Part shown: one piece after another, positions 1 to 9,732 of the stretch | Layout of the letters: each line of letters begins with the position of its first letter | How positions within the stretch are numbered: the first letter of the stretch is position 1 | Assembly: GCA_031976175.1 (NCBI GenBank) | Contig: DALYLR010000005.1 | Location: 1-64,000, forward strand | Direction: 5' to 3' | Length of the DNA stretch: 64,000 bases | Source: DMER01 sp003451645 | Lineage (GTDB): Bacteria > Pseudomonadota > Alphaproteobacteria > Micropepsales > Micropepsaceae | Notes under the pieces: generated by a model | What the model saw: only the letters and a program-made list of their open reading frames with translations | Told to the model about the DNA's origin: nothing | Database searches by the model: none | Made by a program: the position numbers and the translations under genes

Positions 1-1227
1 AGTCGAGGTAAAGGTGCCGGTCGACAAGGTCCGCGAGGCGGCGATGTCCGTCGTGCTGGCCGCGCCGGCGGTCAAACCGGTGATGCCGGTCATATTGCCG
101 CCGGTCACGTTCAGCTGATTGTTCTGGGTGACGCTGCCCGTGACGGCGACATTTCCGTCGACGACGTTGATCTGGCCGTCATTGACGATCCCGTTCGGGC
201 CGCCGCTCGACAACGTCGCCGTGCCGCCGGGGCCGTTGAAGTTGATGACACCGGTCGCGAGATTGTTGATGTCGCCGGCATCGGTGACGATGCCGTTCGT
301 CGCGACGTTGAGGATACCGCCATTGTTCAGCGTATTGCCCGTGCCCTGAAGCGTTGCGCCCACGCCGACATTGATGGTCGCGCCCGCCGAGTTGCCGATG
401 GTGCCTGCGGCAAAGATACTGCCCGTGCCAAGATTAAACGTTGTGCTGTTCGTCAAACCGGTCAAACCAGTAAGGCTGGCCCCCGCCCCCAGATTGAGGG
501 TTCCGGCGGTATTGTTGAGCGAGCCCACAAAAACAGCGGTACCAGTCAAATCGACGGTGTTCGTGCCCGTCTTCTCCAAGACTTCGAAGTTCGTGTAGGT
601 CGTGCCCAACCCGCCCAGCGCGAAGCTGAAACCTGTTGCACCACCGAGTTGCAGCGTATCCGTGCCTCCGCCCGCGTCGATGGCCGTCGCCTGATTGGTC
701 GTGCTGCCGATCAGGCAGCTGTTGGCCCCACCGCTCACGGGGCAGGCCGCTTCCGTGAATAGATAGCTCAGCGTGAATGTCCCGGAAGGGCCCGTGAAGA
801 AGCTAAATCCATTCACTCGCACGTGATACGTTGTTCCGGATACAACGGCGACGGTTAGGTTGCTTTGAAGCCCGCACGCATCATCGTTCACGCCGACCTC
901 AGTTAGCGAGTTAACTGCCGCTCCGGTGAACACATACAGAACCGTGTCAAAGCTAGCTCCACCGCACGTCGAAACATTTAGCGTGCCTGTTAAGGGTGCA
1001 ACCGACCGGTACCAAACGGTGCTTGAATTGAAGAGAGATGGCTCACCGGCCTCCATTCCAGAGCCGACACTGGTCCCGTTGACCAACCCGCTCAACCCAG
1101 GAAGGTTGATCGCGTTCGCGAAATTGTCGTTGACGGGTTGCGCCTGCGCCGCCGAGATCGCCAACACAGACCCTGCCGCCAACAACACCGCGCGCAAGGC
1201 GGCACGGCCCGATTTCACAACGCTCAT
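1..1227 (-). CDS. Secreted PPC-domain / beta-repeat protein (N-terminal 409 residues; continues beyond the left edge)
   Basis: The reading frame is open from an ATG at 1227 down to base 1, with a GGGGAG-type ribosome site just upstream. The first ~29 residues form a signal peptide (basic start, Ala/Leu-rich core, AQA cleavage site). Residues ~30-150 resemble the bacterial pre-peptidase C-terminal (PPC) domain: VNDNFANAINL, then VWYRSVAPLTGTL, STCGGASFDTVLYVFTG and a VNDDACG motif with paired cysteines. After that the protein turns into Gly/Thr/Asn-rich short repeats (NLGTGSIFAAGTIGNSAG type) typical of beta-solenoid surface proteins. I infer an exported or surface-displayed adhesin-like protein, perhaps an autotransporter. 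The C-terminus that would show a beta-barrel or another anchor lies outside the window. It is not the same repeat family as the giant autotransporter at 36-43 kb. Confidence 0.8.
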   Translation of the reverse strand, partial: MSVVKSGRAALRAVLLAAGSVLAISAAQAQPVNDNFANAINLPGLSGLVNGTSVGSGMEAGEPSLFNSSTVWYRSVAPLTGTLNVSTCGGASFDTVLYVFTGAAVNSLTEVGVNDDACGLQSNLTVAVVSGTTYHVRVNGFSFFTGPSGTFTLSYLFTEAACPVSGGANSCLIGSTTNQATAIDAGGGTDTLQLGGATGFSFALGGLGTTYTNFEVLEKTGTNTVDLTGTAVFVGSLNNTAGTLNLGAGASLTGLTGLTNSTTFNLGTGSIFAAGTIGNSAGATINVGVGATLQGTGNTLNNGGILNVATNGIVTDAGDINNLATGVINFNGPGGTATLSSGGPNGIVNDGQINVVDGNVAVTGSVTQNNQLNVTGGNMTGITGLTAGAASTTDIAASRTLSTGTFTST

Positions 1228-1532
1228 CCTCAGCTCCCCCAAAGACGGCCAATGCAGCAAGGCCCGTGCCTGATTGCGTCCCCAACACGCAATACAACCG
1301 CTTGAGCATCGCTCAATATCATTTTTCTCACAACGTGCATTTTGCAGAACGTGACATTTTTTGAAAAACCAGGATTTCCGAACGCAAATGCACTGGGGCA
1401 GCCGAACGCGCATTTACTCGCACGTGACTGCAACGCTCTTGCCGGATGGTCATGGCAGGCCCAACTCTTGGAATTCGATGGGCTCAAAGGCGCGCGCGGA
1501 TGCACGGCCCCCACGAACGGCAAGAGGCAACC
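1228..1532. other. Intergenic stretch without a gene
   Basis: About 300 bases separate the divergent secreted-protein gene and the broken TetR gene. The part at 1310-1375 is AT-richer than its surroundings and is where I would expect the promoter of the leftward gene. I see no convincing RNA gene, terminator or repeat. Short open frames here have no recognisable protein features. Confidence 0.5.
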
Positions 1533-1935
1533 GTGTCCAGCGAGAGCGGCCCTGCGAATTTATTGGTCAAGGCGGCGCTAGGGGCGGTGCTGGCCAAATC
1601 CGCCTCGCGCCTGGACGCCGAAGCGCGCGGCGAACGCATCAAGGCCGCGGCCCTAATGGAATGCGCGGATAAGGGCTATCCCGGGCTGACCATGGCGAAT
1701 ATTGCCGCGCGTGGTGGCCATCGGCCGCAAGAACCGCGAAACGACGGAAGCCTTTTTGGCCGCGGCCTTTGCGGAGCCGCCCGATGCGTTGACGCTCAAT
1801 TTTCTGCTCGGCGGGATCGAACGCAGCGGCATCCTGGCGCTCATCCTGTTTGGATCGTCAGCGGTGGATTTGGAGGCGCTTGCCCGCCTCGCGGCCTTCA
1901 CGGCGCAATGTCATGACGCGCTGAACAGCGCCTAA
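1533..1935 (+). pseudogene. Broken TetR-family regulator
   Basis: A GTG at 1533 with AAGAGG seven bases upstream opens a frame whose residues ~35-60 read as the start of a TetR DNA-binding domain (ERIKAAALMECADKGYPG, then LTMANIAARGG). Right after the recognition-helix region the frame fails. TetR-like C-terminal sequence (ETTEAFLAAAFAEPPDAL, then LEALARLAAFTAQCHDAL) continues in the +1 frame from about 1702 to the TAA at 1933-1935. The two parts add up to only ~130 codons against ~200 for an intact TetR protein, so there is probably an internal deletion as well as the frameshift. The 3' end overlaps the convergent hipA end by 4 bases. Family assignment rests on the HTH half only. Confidence 0.55.
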
Positions 1936-3257
1936 CGTGGCGCATTGGGAGTGGGCCGCACGGCGATCCGCATCACCTTGGCGGCGCGTGTTCGCACTAA
2001 TTCTGCGTGGCGATCCAAGGCGGCTGCGTCGAGAAAGGGCAGTTTGAGCGCGTCGGCTGCGGGTTGCGCCTGGTCCGAAGCCAGCGCCGCCATCTCGCCC
2101 GCACGGCGGCGGACGAACGGCGCGGTCATGCCGATGTCCTTGGCGAACCGCTCCCAGGTCCGCTCGGTCATCTCTTCCAAGACCGCGTCCCCGCCGATTT
2201 TCATCGCGAGCCTATGCGACAAACCAGGATAGACCACGGTCGAGAGCAGATCGTAAAGCGGCGCGAGGACCGCTCCTTGCTCCGTATACAGAAGACTGAA
2301 GTTCTTCCCATGCGCATCGCAATTGCCGATGATGAGGTTGAACAATGCGGCGTCGAGGAGTTTTTGTGCTTCCTTTGCTGGTACCGCGGTCATACGCCCA
2401 ACGAGTTCGAAGCATTGCTTAAATCCTGGCCCGCCATCGGCGGAGTATTTTTTTTCCGGCGAGACACCGAGCCCTTGGCAAAAGTCTTCCTGATGAATTC
2501 TTGTGCACGACACTCGGTATGCTTCGCCATTTCGGCCAGCCGTTCCCAGATGAGTCATATTGACGGACCGGTCGTACCGCTTGACTAGCAGAAAGGTGAG
2601 CCCTTGAGCCGCTGCGGGCCGCGCAGTCGCGACAGACAAGTCGCACGCTTTTGCGAGCGAAAGGCAAAACGCCTCGTTCTCTGTGGTCGCCGGAAAGTCC
2701 AGAATTGGTGGTTTAAGAATATGCGTTGAGGGTTCGCCGGTGCGCGGCAGGGCGATTTTCCCAGAGACGATGCAGACTGGCAATTTTGACTGAGCGCCTG
2801 CAAGCGAAAGCCTAAGCCCCTCTGTTCCAGCAAGGAGCGGCCGCTTCGCCATTTCTTGCAGGAGGTCATATGTCTCGGCCTCAGTGAGAAGCTTGTGTTC
2901 GCTGCTGGGTTGGAGATTGGATGGCGATTGCCCGGGAGGCAGCAGCGTCAGCGCGCCAGCAACGTCACCGCCAAGCGCGTCCAGCAAGGCGTAATCATTG
3001 TCCTCGGAAATGCCGAGCGCGCGGGCGGCACCTTTCCGCTGATCTTGTTCGGGGAGCAAACCAGCGAAGAAGGGCCGCCATTCGCGGCGCTTGAACGGTT
3101 CGGCTCGCAAAGGCAAAGAAGCGGACAAGGGGCGTGACGTCTCTGCTTCGAGCCACCTCTTCGCGTAGACGAATTCCGTGTCGCCATGGACGTCCATGTC
3201 CAAAACGCCAACTTGCGTTTGGTCCCACCAGACCACGAGCGCTTTGGTTAGAGCCAT
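1932..3257 (-). CDS. hipA: HipA-type serine/threonine kinase toxin
   Basis: 441 residues, the normal HipA length. The N-terminal HipA_N domain (about 1-110) ends in the ALGGDVAGALTLLP motif. The kinase part shows the ATP-loop region RLSLAGAQSKLP (~149-160, with Ser151 at the place of the E. coli autophosphorylation serine), the ATP-binding lysine in THILKP (Lys182), the catalytic loop GNCDAHGKN (311-319, catalytic Asp314) and the metal Asp in YDLLS (Asp336). All key residues are present, so the kinase should be active. HipA kinases phosphorylate aminoacyl-tRNA synthetases (GltX in E. coli) and stop translation, giving dormancy. The target here is unknown. It starts at an ATG inside the hipB stop region (10-base overlap), so the pair is translationally coupled. 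Confidence 0.93.
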   Translation of the reverse strand: MALTKALVVWWDQTQVGVLDMDVHGDTEFVYAKRWLEAETSRPLSASLPLRAEPFKRREWRPFFAGLLPEQDQRKGAARALGISEDNDYALLDALGGDVAGALTLLPPGQSPSNLQPSSEHKLLTEAETYDLLQEMAKRPLLAGTEGLRLSLAGAQSKLPVCIVSGKIALPRTGEPSTHILKPPILDFPATTENEAFCLSLAKACDLSVATARPAAAQGLTFLLVKRYDRSVNMTHLGTAGRNGEAYRVSCTRIHQEDFCQGLGVSPEKKYSADGGPGFKQCFELVGRMTAVPAKEAQKLLDAALFNLIIGNCDAHGKNFSLLYTEQGAVLAPLYDLLSTVVYPGLSHRLAMKIGGDAVLEEMTERTWERFAKDIGMTAPFVRRRAGEMAALASDQAQPAADALKLPFLDAAALDRHAELVRTRAAKVMRIAVRPTPNAPR

Positions 3258-3466
3258 GTCTTGACGCCCCGCGCGGGCAGCTTGATTTCAAGGCCTGCCA
3301 TCTCGGCGACCCGCAATGCCTTGCCGAGTTGGATGGTCGGCTTCCCCGCCTCCAGCTCGACAAGAAATCTTGGCCCAACTCCTGCCGCTGAAGCGAGTTC
3401 TTCTTGTGTGAGCTTCGCACGCTTCCGTGCCTCACGTATCAACTTTCCGAATTCCAGTGGGGTCAA
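3248..3466 (-). CDS. hipB: HipB-type antitoxin, XRE-family repressor
   Basis: 72 residues consisting almost wholly of one XRE/Cro-type helix-turn-helix (EFGKLIREARKRAKLTQEEL, then ASAAGVGPRFLVELEAGKPT), followed by the QLGKALRVAEMAGLEIKLP tail typical of HipB. The start is a TTG at 3466 preceded by a strong GGAGG site. No ATG lies nearby that would keep the HTH intact. By family knowledge HipB dimers neutralise HipA and repress the hipBA promoter through several inverted repeats. Five candidate repeats lie directly upstream (separate entry). The C-terminal tail is short, as usual for HipB. Confidence 0.9.
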   Translation of the reverse strand: MTPLEFGKLIREARKRAKLTQEELASAAGVGPRFLVELEAGKPTIQLGKALRVAEMAGLEIKLPARGVKTWL

Positions 3467-3480
3467 GGAGCCTCCAGCTC

Positions 3481-3623
3481 TTACCGCTCGGGAATACTAC
3501 CAGAGATTCTCTGACATTTCTAAAACATCTTCCTGAGCGGGAATTCTAAGGTTTGATAGACCCCGATCAGGAACAAATCTTCCCGATCAGGAAGAAACGC
3601 ACAGAACTGACCCCGCTCGGGAA
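3481..3623. promoter_or_regulatory. Array of five HipB-type operator palindromes upstream of hipBA
   Basis: Five 14-base imperfect palindromes of the form NNMCYGNKCRGGAA occur at 3481-3494, 3530-3543, 3560-3573, 3580-3593 and 3610-3623. Those at 3530 (TTCCTGAGCGGGAA) and 3580 (TTCCCGATCAGGAA) are the most symmetric. Start-to-start distances are 49, 30, 20 and 30 bases, close to whole helical turns. The first sits between the hipB ribosome site and the candidate leftward -10 (complement of 3543-3548, TAGAAT). The last lies ~40 bases upstream of the groES -35. Known HipB operators are also multiple inverted repeats, so I infer autorepression. The assignment to HipB comes from position, not from a sequence match to E. 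coli. Confidence 0.7.
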
Positions 3624-3659
3624 CAAGCCCATCCCCACAGCTATTCGCGCGTCCGGGGG

Positions 3660-3688
3660 TTGACAGCTGTGAGCCCCAACCATACATC
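3660..3688 (+). promoter_or_regulatory. Sigma70-type promoter of groES-groEL
   Basis: TTGACA at 3660-3665, a 17-base spacer and TACATC at 3683-3688 make a good housekeeping promoter. Predicted transcription would begin about 3694, immediately before the CIRCE element, which is the classical arrangement for HrcA-repressed chaperonin operons. Confidence 0.75.
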
Positions 3689-3699
3689 ACACTCGCACT

Positions 3700-3726
3700 T
3701 TGGCACTCGCGAGTCGTGAGTGCTAA
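3700..3726 (+). promoter_or_regulatory. CIRCE element (HrcA operator)
   Basis: TTGGCACTC, a 9-base spacer (3709-3717), then GAGTGCTAA. This differs from the canonical inverted repeat TTAGCACTC-N9-GAGTGCTAA at one base. It lies in the groES leader 38 bases before the start codon, so heat-shock control by HrcA is expected. The hrcA gene is not in the window. Confidence 0.93.
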
Positions 3727-3764
3727 CAGCGCCATTTCAACAGATAGAACCTGGAGAATACCCC

Positions 3765-4079
3765 ATGAAATTCCGTCCCCTGGGCGACCGTGTGGTCGTC
3801 AAGCGCGTGACCGAAGAGAACAAGACCGCTGGCGGGATCATTATCCCCGACACCGCGCAGGAAAAGCCCCAAGAGGGTGAGGTCGTGGCCGTTGGCCCCG
3901 GCGGGCGCGACGAAGATGGCGAGCGCATCGCGATGGACTTGAAGGTGGGTGACCGCATCCTGTTTGGCAAATGGTCGGGCACGGAAGTCAAGATCGACGG
4001 TCAGGACCTTCTGATCATGAAGGAATCCGACGTGATGGGCGTGATCGAGGGCAAGGCGTCCTCCAAGAAGGCGGCGTAA
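3765..4079 (+). CDS. groES: GroES co-chaperonin
   Basis: 104 residues starting [15 protein letters not shown], with the mobile loop [19 protein letters not shown] and the roof region [19 protein letters not shown], ending [15 protein letters not shown]. It is the heptameric lid of the GroEL folding chamber in the cytoplasm. I take the ATG at 3765 with GGAGA upstream, because the extra residues of the longer open frame (from 3720) lie inside the CIRCE element. groEL follows after 56 bases in the same transcript. Confidence 0.97.
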   Translation: MKFRPLGDRVVVKRVTEENKTAGGIIIPDTAQEKPQEGEVVAVGPGGRDEDGERIAMDLKVGDRILFGKWSGTEVKIDGQDLLIMKESDVMGVIEGKASSKKAA

Positions 4080-4117
4080 TCCATACCGGATCGCCGCTTT
4101 TTCTTTATCGTGACTAA

Positions 4118-5782
<1,665 letters not shown>

Positions 5783-5810
5783 CCAGCCCCTCCTCGTGGA
5801 GAGACTGTGG

Positions 5811-5840
5811 ACCCCGCCGGAGCAATCCGGCGGGGTTTTT
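5811..5840 (+). terminator. Intrinsic terminator of groESL
   Basis: A GC-rich 10-base stem (5812-5821 with 5826-5835) with a 4-base loop is followed directly by TTTTT, 29 bases after the groEL stop codon. Confidence 0.93.
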
Positions 5841-5946
5841 CGTGCGCGCAATCAATCGTCGAAATAGCCGCGACCCTGGCGACATTTGCAGACCTTTGCG
5901 CAAGGACTCAGACGAATCCACTTGCCAGCGCCGCGCAAGAGTTGAT

Positions 5947-5963
5947 ATGTTATGTTATAACAT
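5947..5963 (+). promoter_or_regulatory. Zur box before the zinc operon
   Basis: ATGTTAT-GTT-ATAACAT is a perfect 7-3-7 inverted repeat that fits the alphaproteobacterial Zur operator. It ends 17 bases before the ATG of the zinc-binding protein gene, so it should overlap the promoter or start site. Repression by zinc-loaded Zur is the expected mode. The zur gene itself is not in the window. Confidence 0.85.
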
Positions 5964-5980
5964 TGGATTGATAATCCCCC

Positions 5981-6898
5981 ATGAAATGGCACATCGCGGT
6001 GCTCGCCGCGCTTTTTGTCTCAGCAAGCGCCCATGCGGCGGAGAAGCTCAAAGTCGTCGCGACGTTCTCCATCCTCGGGGACATTGTTCAGACGATCGGA
6101 GGGGAAAAGGTCGACGTGAAGATCATAGTGGGTCCAAACGAGGACGCGCACGTCTATGAGCCCACGCCCAATGACGCGCGCGCGCTGGCGGAGGCCCGGC
6201 TCGTCTTCGTCAATGGTCTTAACTTTGAAGGCTGGATCGACCGCTTGATCAATGCGTCCGGCACGAAGGGAAAAGTCGTTGTCGCGTCCAAGGGCGTAAA
6301 GGTCCGGCGCATCCCGCGCGGTCGCGACGGCACCCATGACCACGGCCGCCAGCACGATCACGGCCAAGTCGATCCGCACGCGTGGCAGAACCTTGAGAAT
6401 GGCGCGATCTATGTCCAGAACGCCGCCGACGCGTTGATCGCCGCGGACCCGGCCAATGCCGCCTACTATCGTGCGAACGCGCGTGGCTATAGTGCCTCGC
6501 TGATCTTGATGCATTCGGCGATGGTGGCGAAGTTCAAGGCCATACCGGGGGCCCGCCGGAAGATCGTCACCTCGCACGACGCCTTTGGATATTTTGCCGA
6601 TGCCTACGGACTGACCTTCCTGGCCCCGGAGGGCCTATCCACGGAAGGCGAGCCATCGGCCGCGGACGTGGTGAACATTATCACCCAAATCCGGCGGGAC
6701 CGTATCACCGCCGTCTTCATAGAAAACATGTCCAGCCGCAGGATCGTCGATCAGATCGCGCGCGAGACGGGCGCAAAGGTCGGCGGCACGCTCTACGCCG
6801 ACGCGCTGTCGGGCAAGGACGGCCCAGCGTCCAGCTATGTCAAGATCTTCGAACACAATAGCCGCCAACTGCTCAACGCCCTTTCACCAGGATCGTAA
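5981..6898 (+). CDS. znuA: Zinc ABC transporter periplasmic binding protein (ZnuA family)
   Basis: 305 residues with a signal peptide ([20 protein letters not shown]). The metal-binding SBP fold shows [20 protein letters not shown], then [19 protein letters not shown] (first metal His) and a His-rich loop ([12 protein letters not shown]) running into VDPHAWQN (second His), followed later by [15 protein letters not shown] (third His) and FIENMSS. The His-rich loop and the Zur box point to Zn rather than Mn. It would hand Zn2+ to a ZnuBC permease, but no znuB or znuC is present here, so the membrane part must lie elsewhere. A COG0523 GTPase gene follows after 1 base. Confidence 0.9.
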   Translation: MKWHIAVLAALFVSASAHAAEKLKVVATFSILGDIVQTIGGEKVDVKIIVGPNEDAHVYEPTPNDARALAEARLVFVNGLNFEGWIDRLINASGTKGKVVVASKGVKVRRIPRGRDGTHDHGRQHDHGQVDPHAWQNLENGAIYVQNAADALIAADPANAAYYRANARGYSASLILMHSAMVAKFKAIPGARRKIVTSHDAFGYFADAYGLTFLAPEGLSTEGEPSAADVVNIITQIRRDRITAVFIENMSSRRIVDQIARETGAKVGGTLYADALSGKDGPASSYVKIFEHNSRQLLNALSPGS

Positions 6899-6899
6899 G

Positions 6900-7871
6900 A
6901 TGAACTCTGAACCCGCCACCATTCCCGTAACCGTACTGACCGGATATCTCGGCGCGGGAAAGACGACGCTTCTGAATCGAATTCTGACCGAACATCATGG
7001 CAAGAAATACGCGGTGATCGTGAATGAGTTCGGCGAGATCGGCATCGACAACGACCTTGTCGTTGGCGCCGACGAAGAGGTCTTCGAGATGAACAATGGG
7101 TGCATCTGTTGCACCGTCCGCGGCGACCTGATCCGCATTCTGGCGGGCCTGATGAAGCGCAAGGACAAATTCGACAGCATCCTGATTGAGACAACGGGGC
7201 TGGCCGACCCGGCCCCTGTCGCGCAGACCTTCTTCGTCGACGACGACGTCAGGACGCGCACGCACCTGGACAGCATCACCACAGTCGTCGACGCCAAGCA
7301 CATCTTGCAAAATCTCGACGACAGCCACGAGGCGGCCGAGCAAATTGCGTTCGCCGACGTCATCCTGCTCAACAAGACCGATCTGGTGTCGCCGGCCGAA
7401 TTGGCGGCCGTCGAGGCGCGCATCCGGTCGATCAACGCGTTCGCGAAAGTCCATCGCACGCGCAAATGCGACATTGAGCTGGATAATCTTTTGGATCGCG
7501 GCTCGTTCAGTCTCGATCGCATCTTGGAGATAGAGCCGGAGTTCTTGGGCGAGGACGCGCACGAGCACGACGACGGCATCGTCAGCTTCAGCTTCTCGAC
7601 CGACAAGCCGGTGGACGGCGACAAGTTGACGAAATGGTTGAGAAAGCTATTGAGCGATCGCGGTCAGGACATTCTGCGGTCCAAGGGCATCTTCTGCATT
7701 GACGGCGAAGAGCGGCGGTTTGTCTTCCAAGGCGTGCATATGCTGATGGACGGGGATCTGACCCAACCCTGGAGAGAAGGCGAGCGTCGCTGGAGCCGCT
7801 TGGTCTTCATCGGCCGTAATCTCGACGAGGCGGAGTTTCGCAAAGGCTTCGAAGCGACGATCGCGGCATGA
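6900..7871 (+). CDS. COG0523 (CobW/ZNG) family GTPase, probable zinc metallochaperone
   Basis: 323 residues starting [20 protein letters not shown]. It has the P-loop GYLGAGKTT, the switch region [10 protein letters not shown], the hallmark metal motif [13 protein letters not shown] (CxCC) and the base-recognition motif LLNKTDL. A short acidic/His stretch (EDAHEHDDG) precedes the CobW C-terminal domain, which begins at about residue 225. Members under Zur control insert or redistribute zinc during starvation. The start is the ATG at 6900, one base after the znuA stop. Its stop overlaps the next start (ATGA). Family certain; the exact client protein is unknown. Confidence 0.92.
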   Translation: MNSEPATIPVTVLTGYLGAGKTTLLNRILTEHHGKKYAVIVNEFGEIGIDNDLVVGADEEVFEMNNGCICCTVRGDLIRILAGLMKRKDKFDSILIETTGLADPAPVAQTFFVDDDVRTRTHLDSITTVVDAKHILQNLDDSHEAAEQIAFADVILLNKTDLVSPAELAAVEARIRSINAFAKVHRTRKCDIELDNLLDRGSFSLDRILEIEPEFLGEDAHEHDDGIVSFSFSTDKPVDGDKLTKWLRKLLSDRGQDILRSKGIFCIDGEERRFVFQGVHMLMDGDLTQPWREGERRWSRLVFIGRNLDEAEFRKGFEATIAA

Positions 7872-8920
7872 ACGCGACGGCGCCGAAATCGCAAACCAAG
7901 GGCCCGATTACGGCGGTCCCTGCGCTTGAGTATGATTTCGAGGCTTATGTGTCCGGCGCGATATTCACGCCGGATGGAACGCCCGTCTTCGCGCTGGGCG
8001 ACGGCAGCCTGAGGATCGCGGATCGTCCAGCGCCGCGCGCGATCCAAATCCATCGGGGCGCAATTTTGTCGCTGGCCGGAACGCCGGATGGCGCCGTTGT
8101 GACTGGCGGCGATTGCGGCGCACTGATCCGCACGCAACTGGACGGCGCGCAAGAGACCTTGTTCCGAGCGCAAGATCGCTGGATCGAAAACATCGCCGTT
8201 TCGGCCGATGGCCGCGCGCTGGCCTGTACGGCTGGGCGCGATGCGGTTGTAGTCGTTGCGGACGCGAAGCGTCTTTCGCCGCCGCGCCACTTCCCGCACA
8301 CGTCGACGGCGGCGGGCGTCGCCTTCGATCCCAAAGGGAAACGTCTCGCGGTCGCGCACTATGGCGGCGTGTCGTTGTGGTGGGCGTCGTCGGAAAGTCA
8401 AACGCCCGCGCTCTACCCATGGCGCGGATCCCACTTGCAAGTATGCTACAGTCCCGACGGACGTTACCTGCTGACCGCAATGCAGGAGAATTCGTTGCAC
8501 GGATGGCGGATCGCCGACAAAGCGCATTTCCAAATGAGCGGCTTCCCGGCCAAGATCAAGTCGATGTCCTGGGGGCCTAAGGGACGGTGGCTAATCACCT
8601 CCGGAGCCAGCCAAGGATTGATCTGGTCGTTCGAAGGCAAGCAAGGGCCTATCGGACGCGACGCGCGCGAAATTGGCGATCCGGAAGCGCCGATCGTCTC
8701 GGTTGTCGCCGCGCATCCTGTGCACAACCTTGCCGCAATGGGTCACGCCGATGGATCACTGGTGTTGGGGCAAGCGATCGGGGCGGAGACGGCTGTGCTA
8801 CGGACCGGCGACAGTGCGGCGATCTCAGCGTTGGCGTGGAGCGCCAACGGCGATCGTTTGGCCGTCGGATCGCAGAACGGATTTGCCGCGGTGCTCACAT
8901 TTAAGCGGGAAGCGTTATGA
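7868..8920 (+). CDS. WD40-repeat beta-propeller protein in the zinc operon
   Basis: 350 residues made of degenerate WD40 blades, each with a [21 protein letters not shown] or [24 protein letters not shown] pattern, about seven along the chain, ending [20 protein letters not shown]. No signal peptide or membrane segment is seen, so it is probably cytoplasmic and acts as a binding scaffold. It overlaps the GTPase stop by 4 bases and its own stop overlaps the next gene, so synthesis is tightly coupled to the COG0523 protein. I infer a partner role for the GTPase or for a zinc client. No enzymatic motif is visible. Confidence 0.8.
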   Translation: MNATAPKSQTKGPITAVPALEYDFEAYVSGAIFTPDGTPVFALGDGSLRIADRPAPRAIQIHRGAILSLAGTPDGAVVTGGDCGALIRTQLDGAQETLFRAQDRWIENIAVSADGRALACTAGRDAVVVVADAKRLSPPRHFPHTSTAAGVAFDPKGKRLAVAHYGGVSLWWASSESQTPALYPWRGSHLQVCYSPDGRYLLTAMQENSLHGWRIADKAHFQMSGFPAKIKSMSWGPKGRWLITSGASQGLIWSFEGKQGPIGRDAREIGDPEAPIVSVVAAHPVHNLAAMGHADGSLVLGQAIGAETAVLRTGDSAAISALAWSANGDRLAVGSQNGFAAVLTFKREAL

Positions 8921-9216
8921 GCATGTTCAAACTGCGCAATTTTGGGACAGGCGACGCGGCGGCGCTGTCGCGAGTGAAGGTTTGGGTCCTCGAGCAATTT
9001 GGAACGACGCCGACCCAAGTTGTTACGGTGACCGAGGCCGCGTGCCAGGAGCCTGGTTGCGACCCGCGCGAAACGATCATCTCCGTGTGGGATTGCGGCG
9101 CGCGTGCGACGTTGAAAATCAACAAGGCCGCGGCCGACGTGACGCGAACCGACATCGCGCGCCTGTCGGAATCGGGCGCCAACAGTTACCAAGGCCATGA
9201 TCATGACAATTGCTGA
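8917..9216 (+). CDS. Small Cys/His-containing protein of the zinc operon, function unknown
   Basis: 99 residues, overlapping the WD40 gene by ATGA. The middle holds VTEAACQEPGCDPRETIISV, with two cysteines five residues apart, and the C-terminus ends GHDHDNC, which looks metal-binding. No signal peptide. I have seen this CxEPGC-type small protein only as an uncharacterised gene in similar COG0523 neighbourhoods (a recollection, not a search). The fold may be a small alpha/beta domain. A role in zinc handling is inferred from context alone. Confidence 0.65.
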   Translation: MSMFKLRNFGTGDAAALSRVKVWVLEQFGTTPTQVVTVTEAACQEPGCDPRETIISVWDCGARATLKINKAAADVTRTDIARLSESGANSYQGHDHDNC

Positions 9217-9418
9217 CGGTCAGCTTCGCATGGCCCTCGCCGCGCTTCGCGAAGCGATTCAGTCGTGCAGGTCGAAAGGCGTCGGAGACGAGGCCTTGGG
9301 TCAAGCCGCAATGACGGAGGCGATGCCCTTGTTAGTGTCCGTATACGGACCTGAACGCGCGAGCGCCATGCTGCGGGGGCTCTCTGATCTTGCCGCCGTT
9401 GAGTTGGAGCGGCACTGA
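9197..9418 (+). CDS. Small helical protein, end of the zinc operon, function unknown
   Basis: 73 residues (MIMTIADGQLRMALAALREA...), predicted mostly alpha-helical, with no cysteines except one at position ~24 and no signal peptide. Two in-frame ATGs (9197 and 9203) overlap the end of the upstream gene by 20 or 14 bases, so it belongs to the same coupled operon. I do not recognise the family. It could bind the neighbouring small protein or the GTPase. Confidence 0.5.
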   Translation: MIMTIADGQLRMALAALREAIQSCRSKGVGDEALGQAAMTEAMPLLVSVYGPERASAMLRGLSDLAAVELERH

Positions 9419-9502
9419 CCTGCCAGGCGATCTCATGCCGCATTTACCGCCAAGAGCAACCGAGTCCGACCGCTCTCCAAAATCGGTGCGGAGCGCTGAA
9501 CG

Positions 9503-9682
9503 ATGCCCATGCCGGCGTTTCTTGATTATGGCAAAGACCGGCGCAAGGCCGCACTCAATCTGTGTGACTGCATCGCCTACGCGACCGCCAAACTGCGCGG
9601 CGCGCCCTTACTCGCCAAGGGCGGCGACTTTCAGCATACGGATGTGATGCTCGCCAGCGGGACGGCCACCACCATACCTTGA
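9503..9682 (+). pseudogene. C-terminal remnant of a VapC-type PIN-domain toxin
   Basis: A 59-codon frame reads [20 protein letters not shown], then [19 protein letters not shown]. This matches the last third of VapC toxins (the F-DYGKG-HPA-LN-GDC-SYALAK pattern and the terminal GDDF). The N-terminal DxS acidic site is missing, the usual GDC is NLCDC here, and there is no vapB partner. It lies between the zinc operon and the iron-receptor promoter. I read it as a decayed toxin-antitoxin locus. Confidence 0.6.
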
Positions 9683-9732
9683 ATGAGGCCGGCCGGGCCA
9701 CCCGCCGATAGATCCAACGCCTGTGCAAAATA

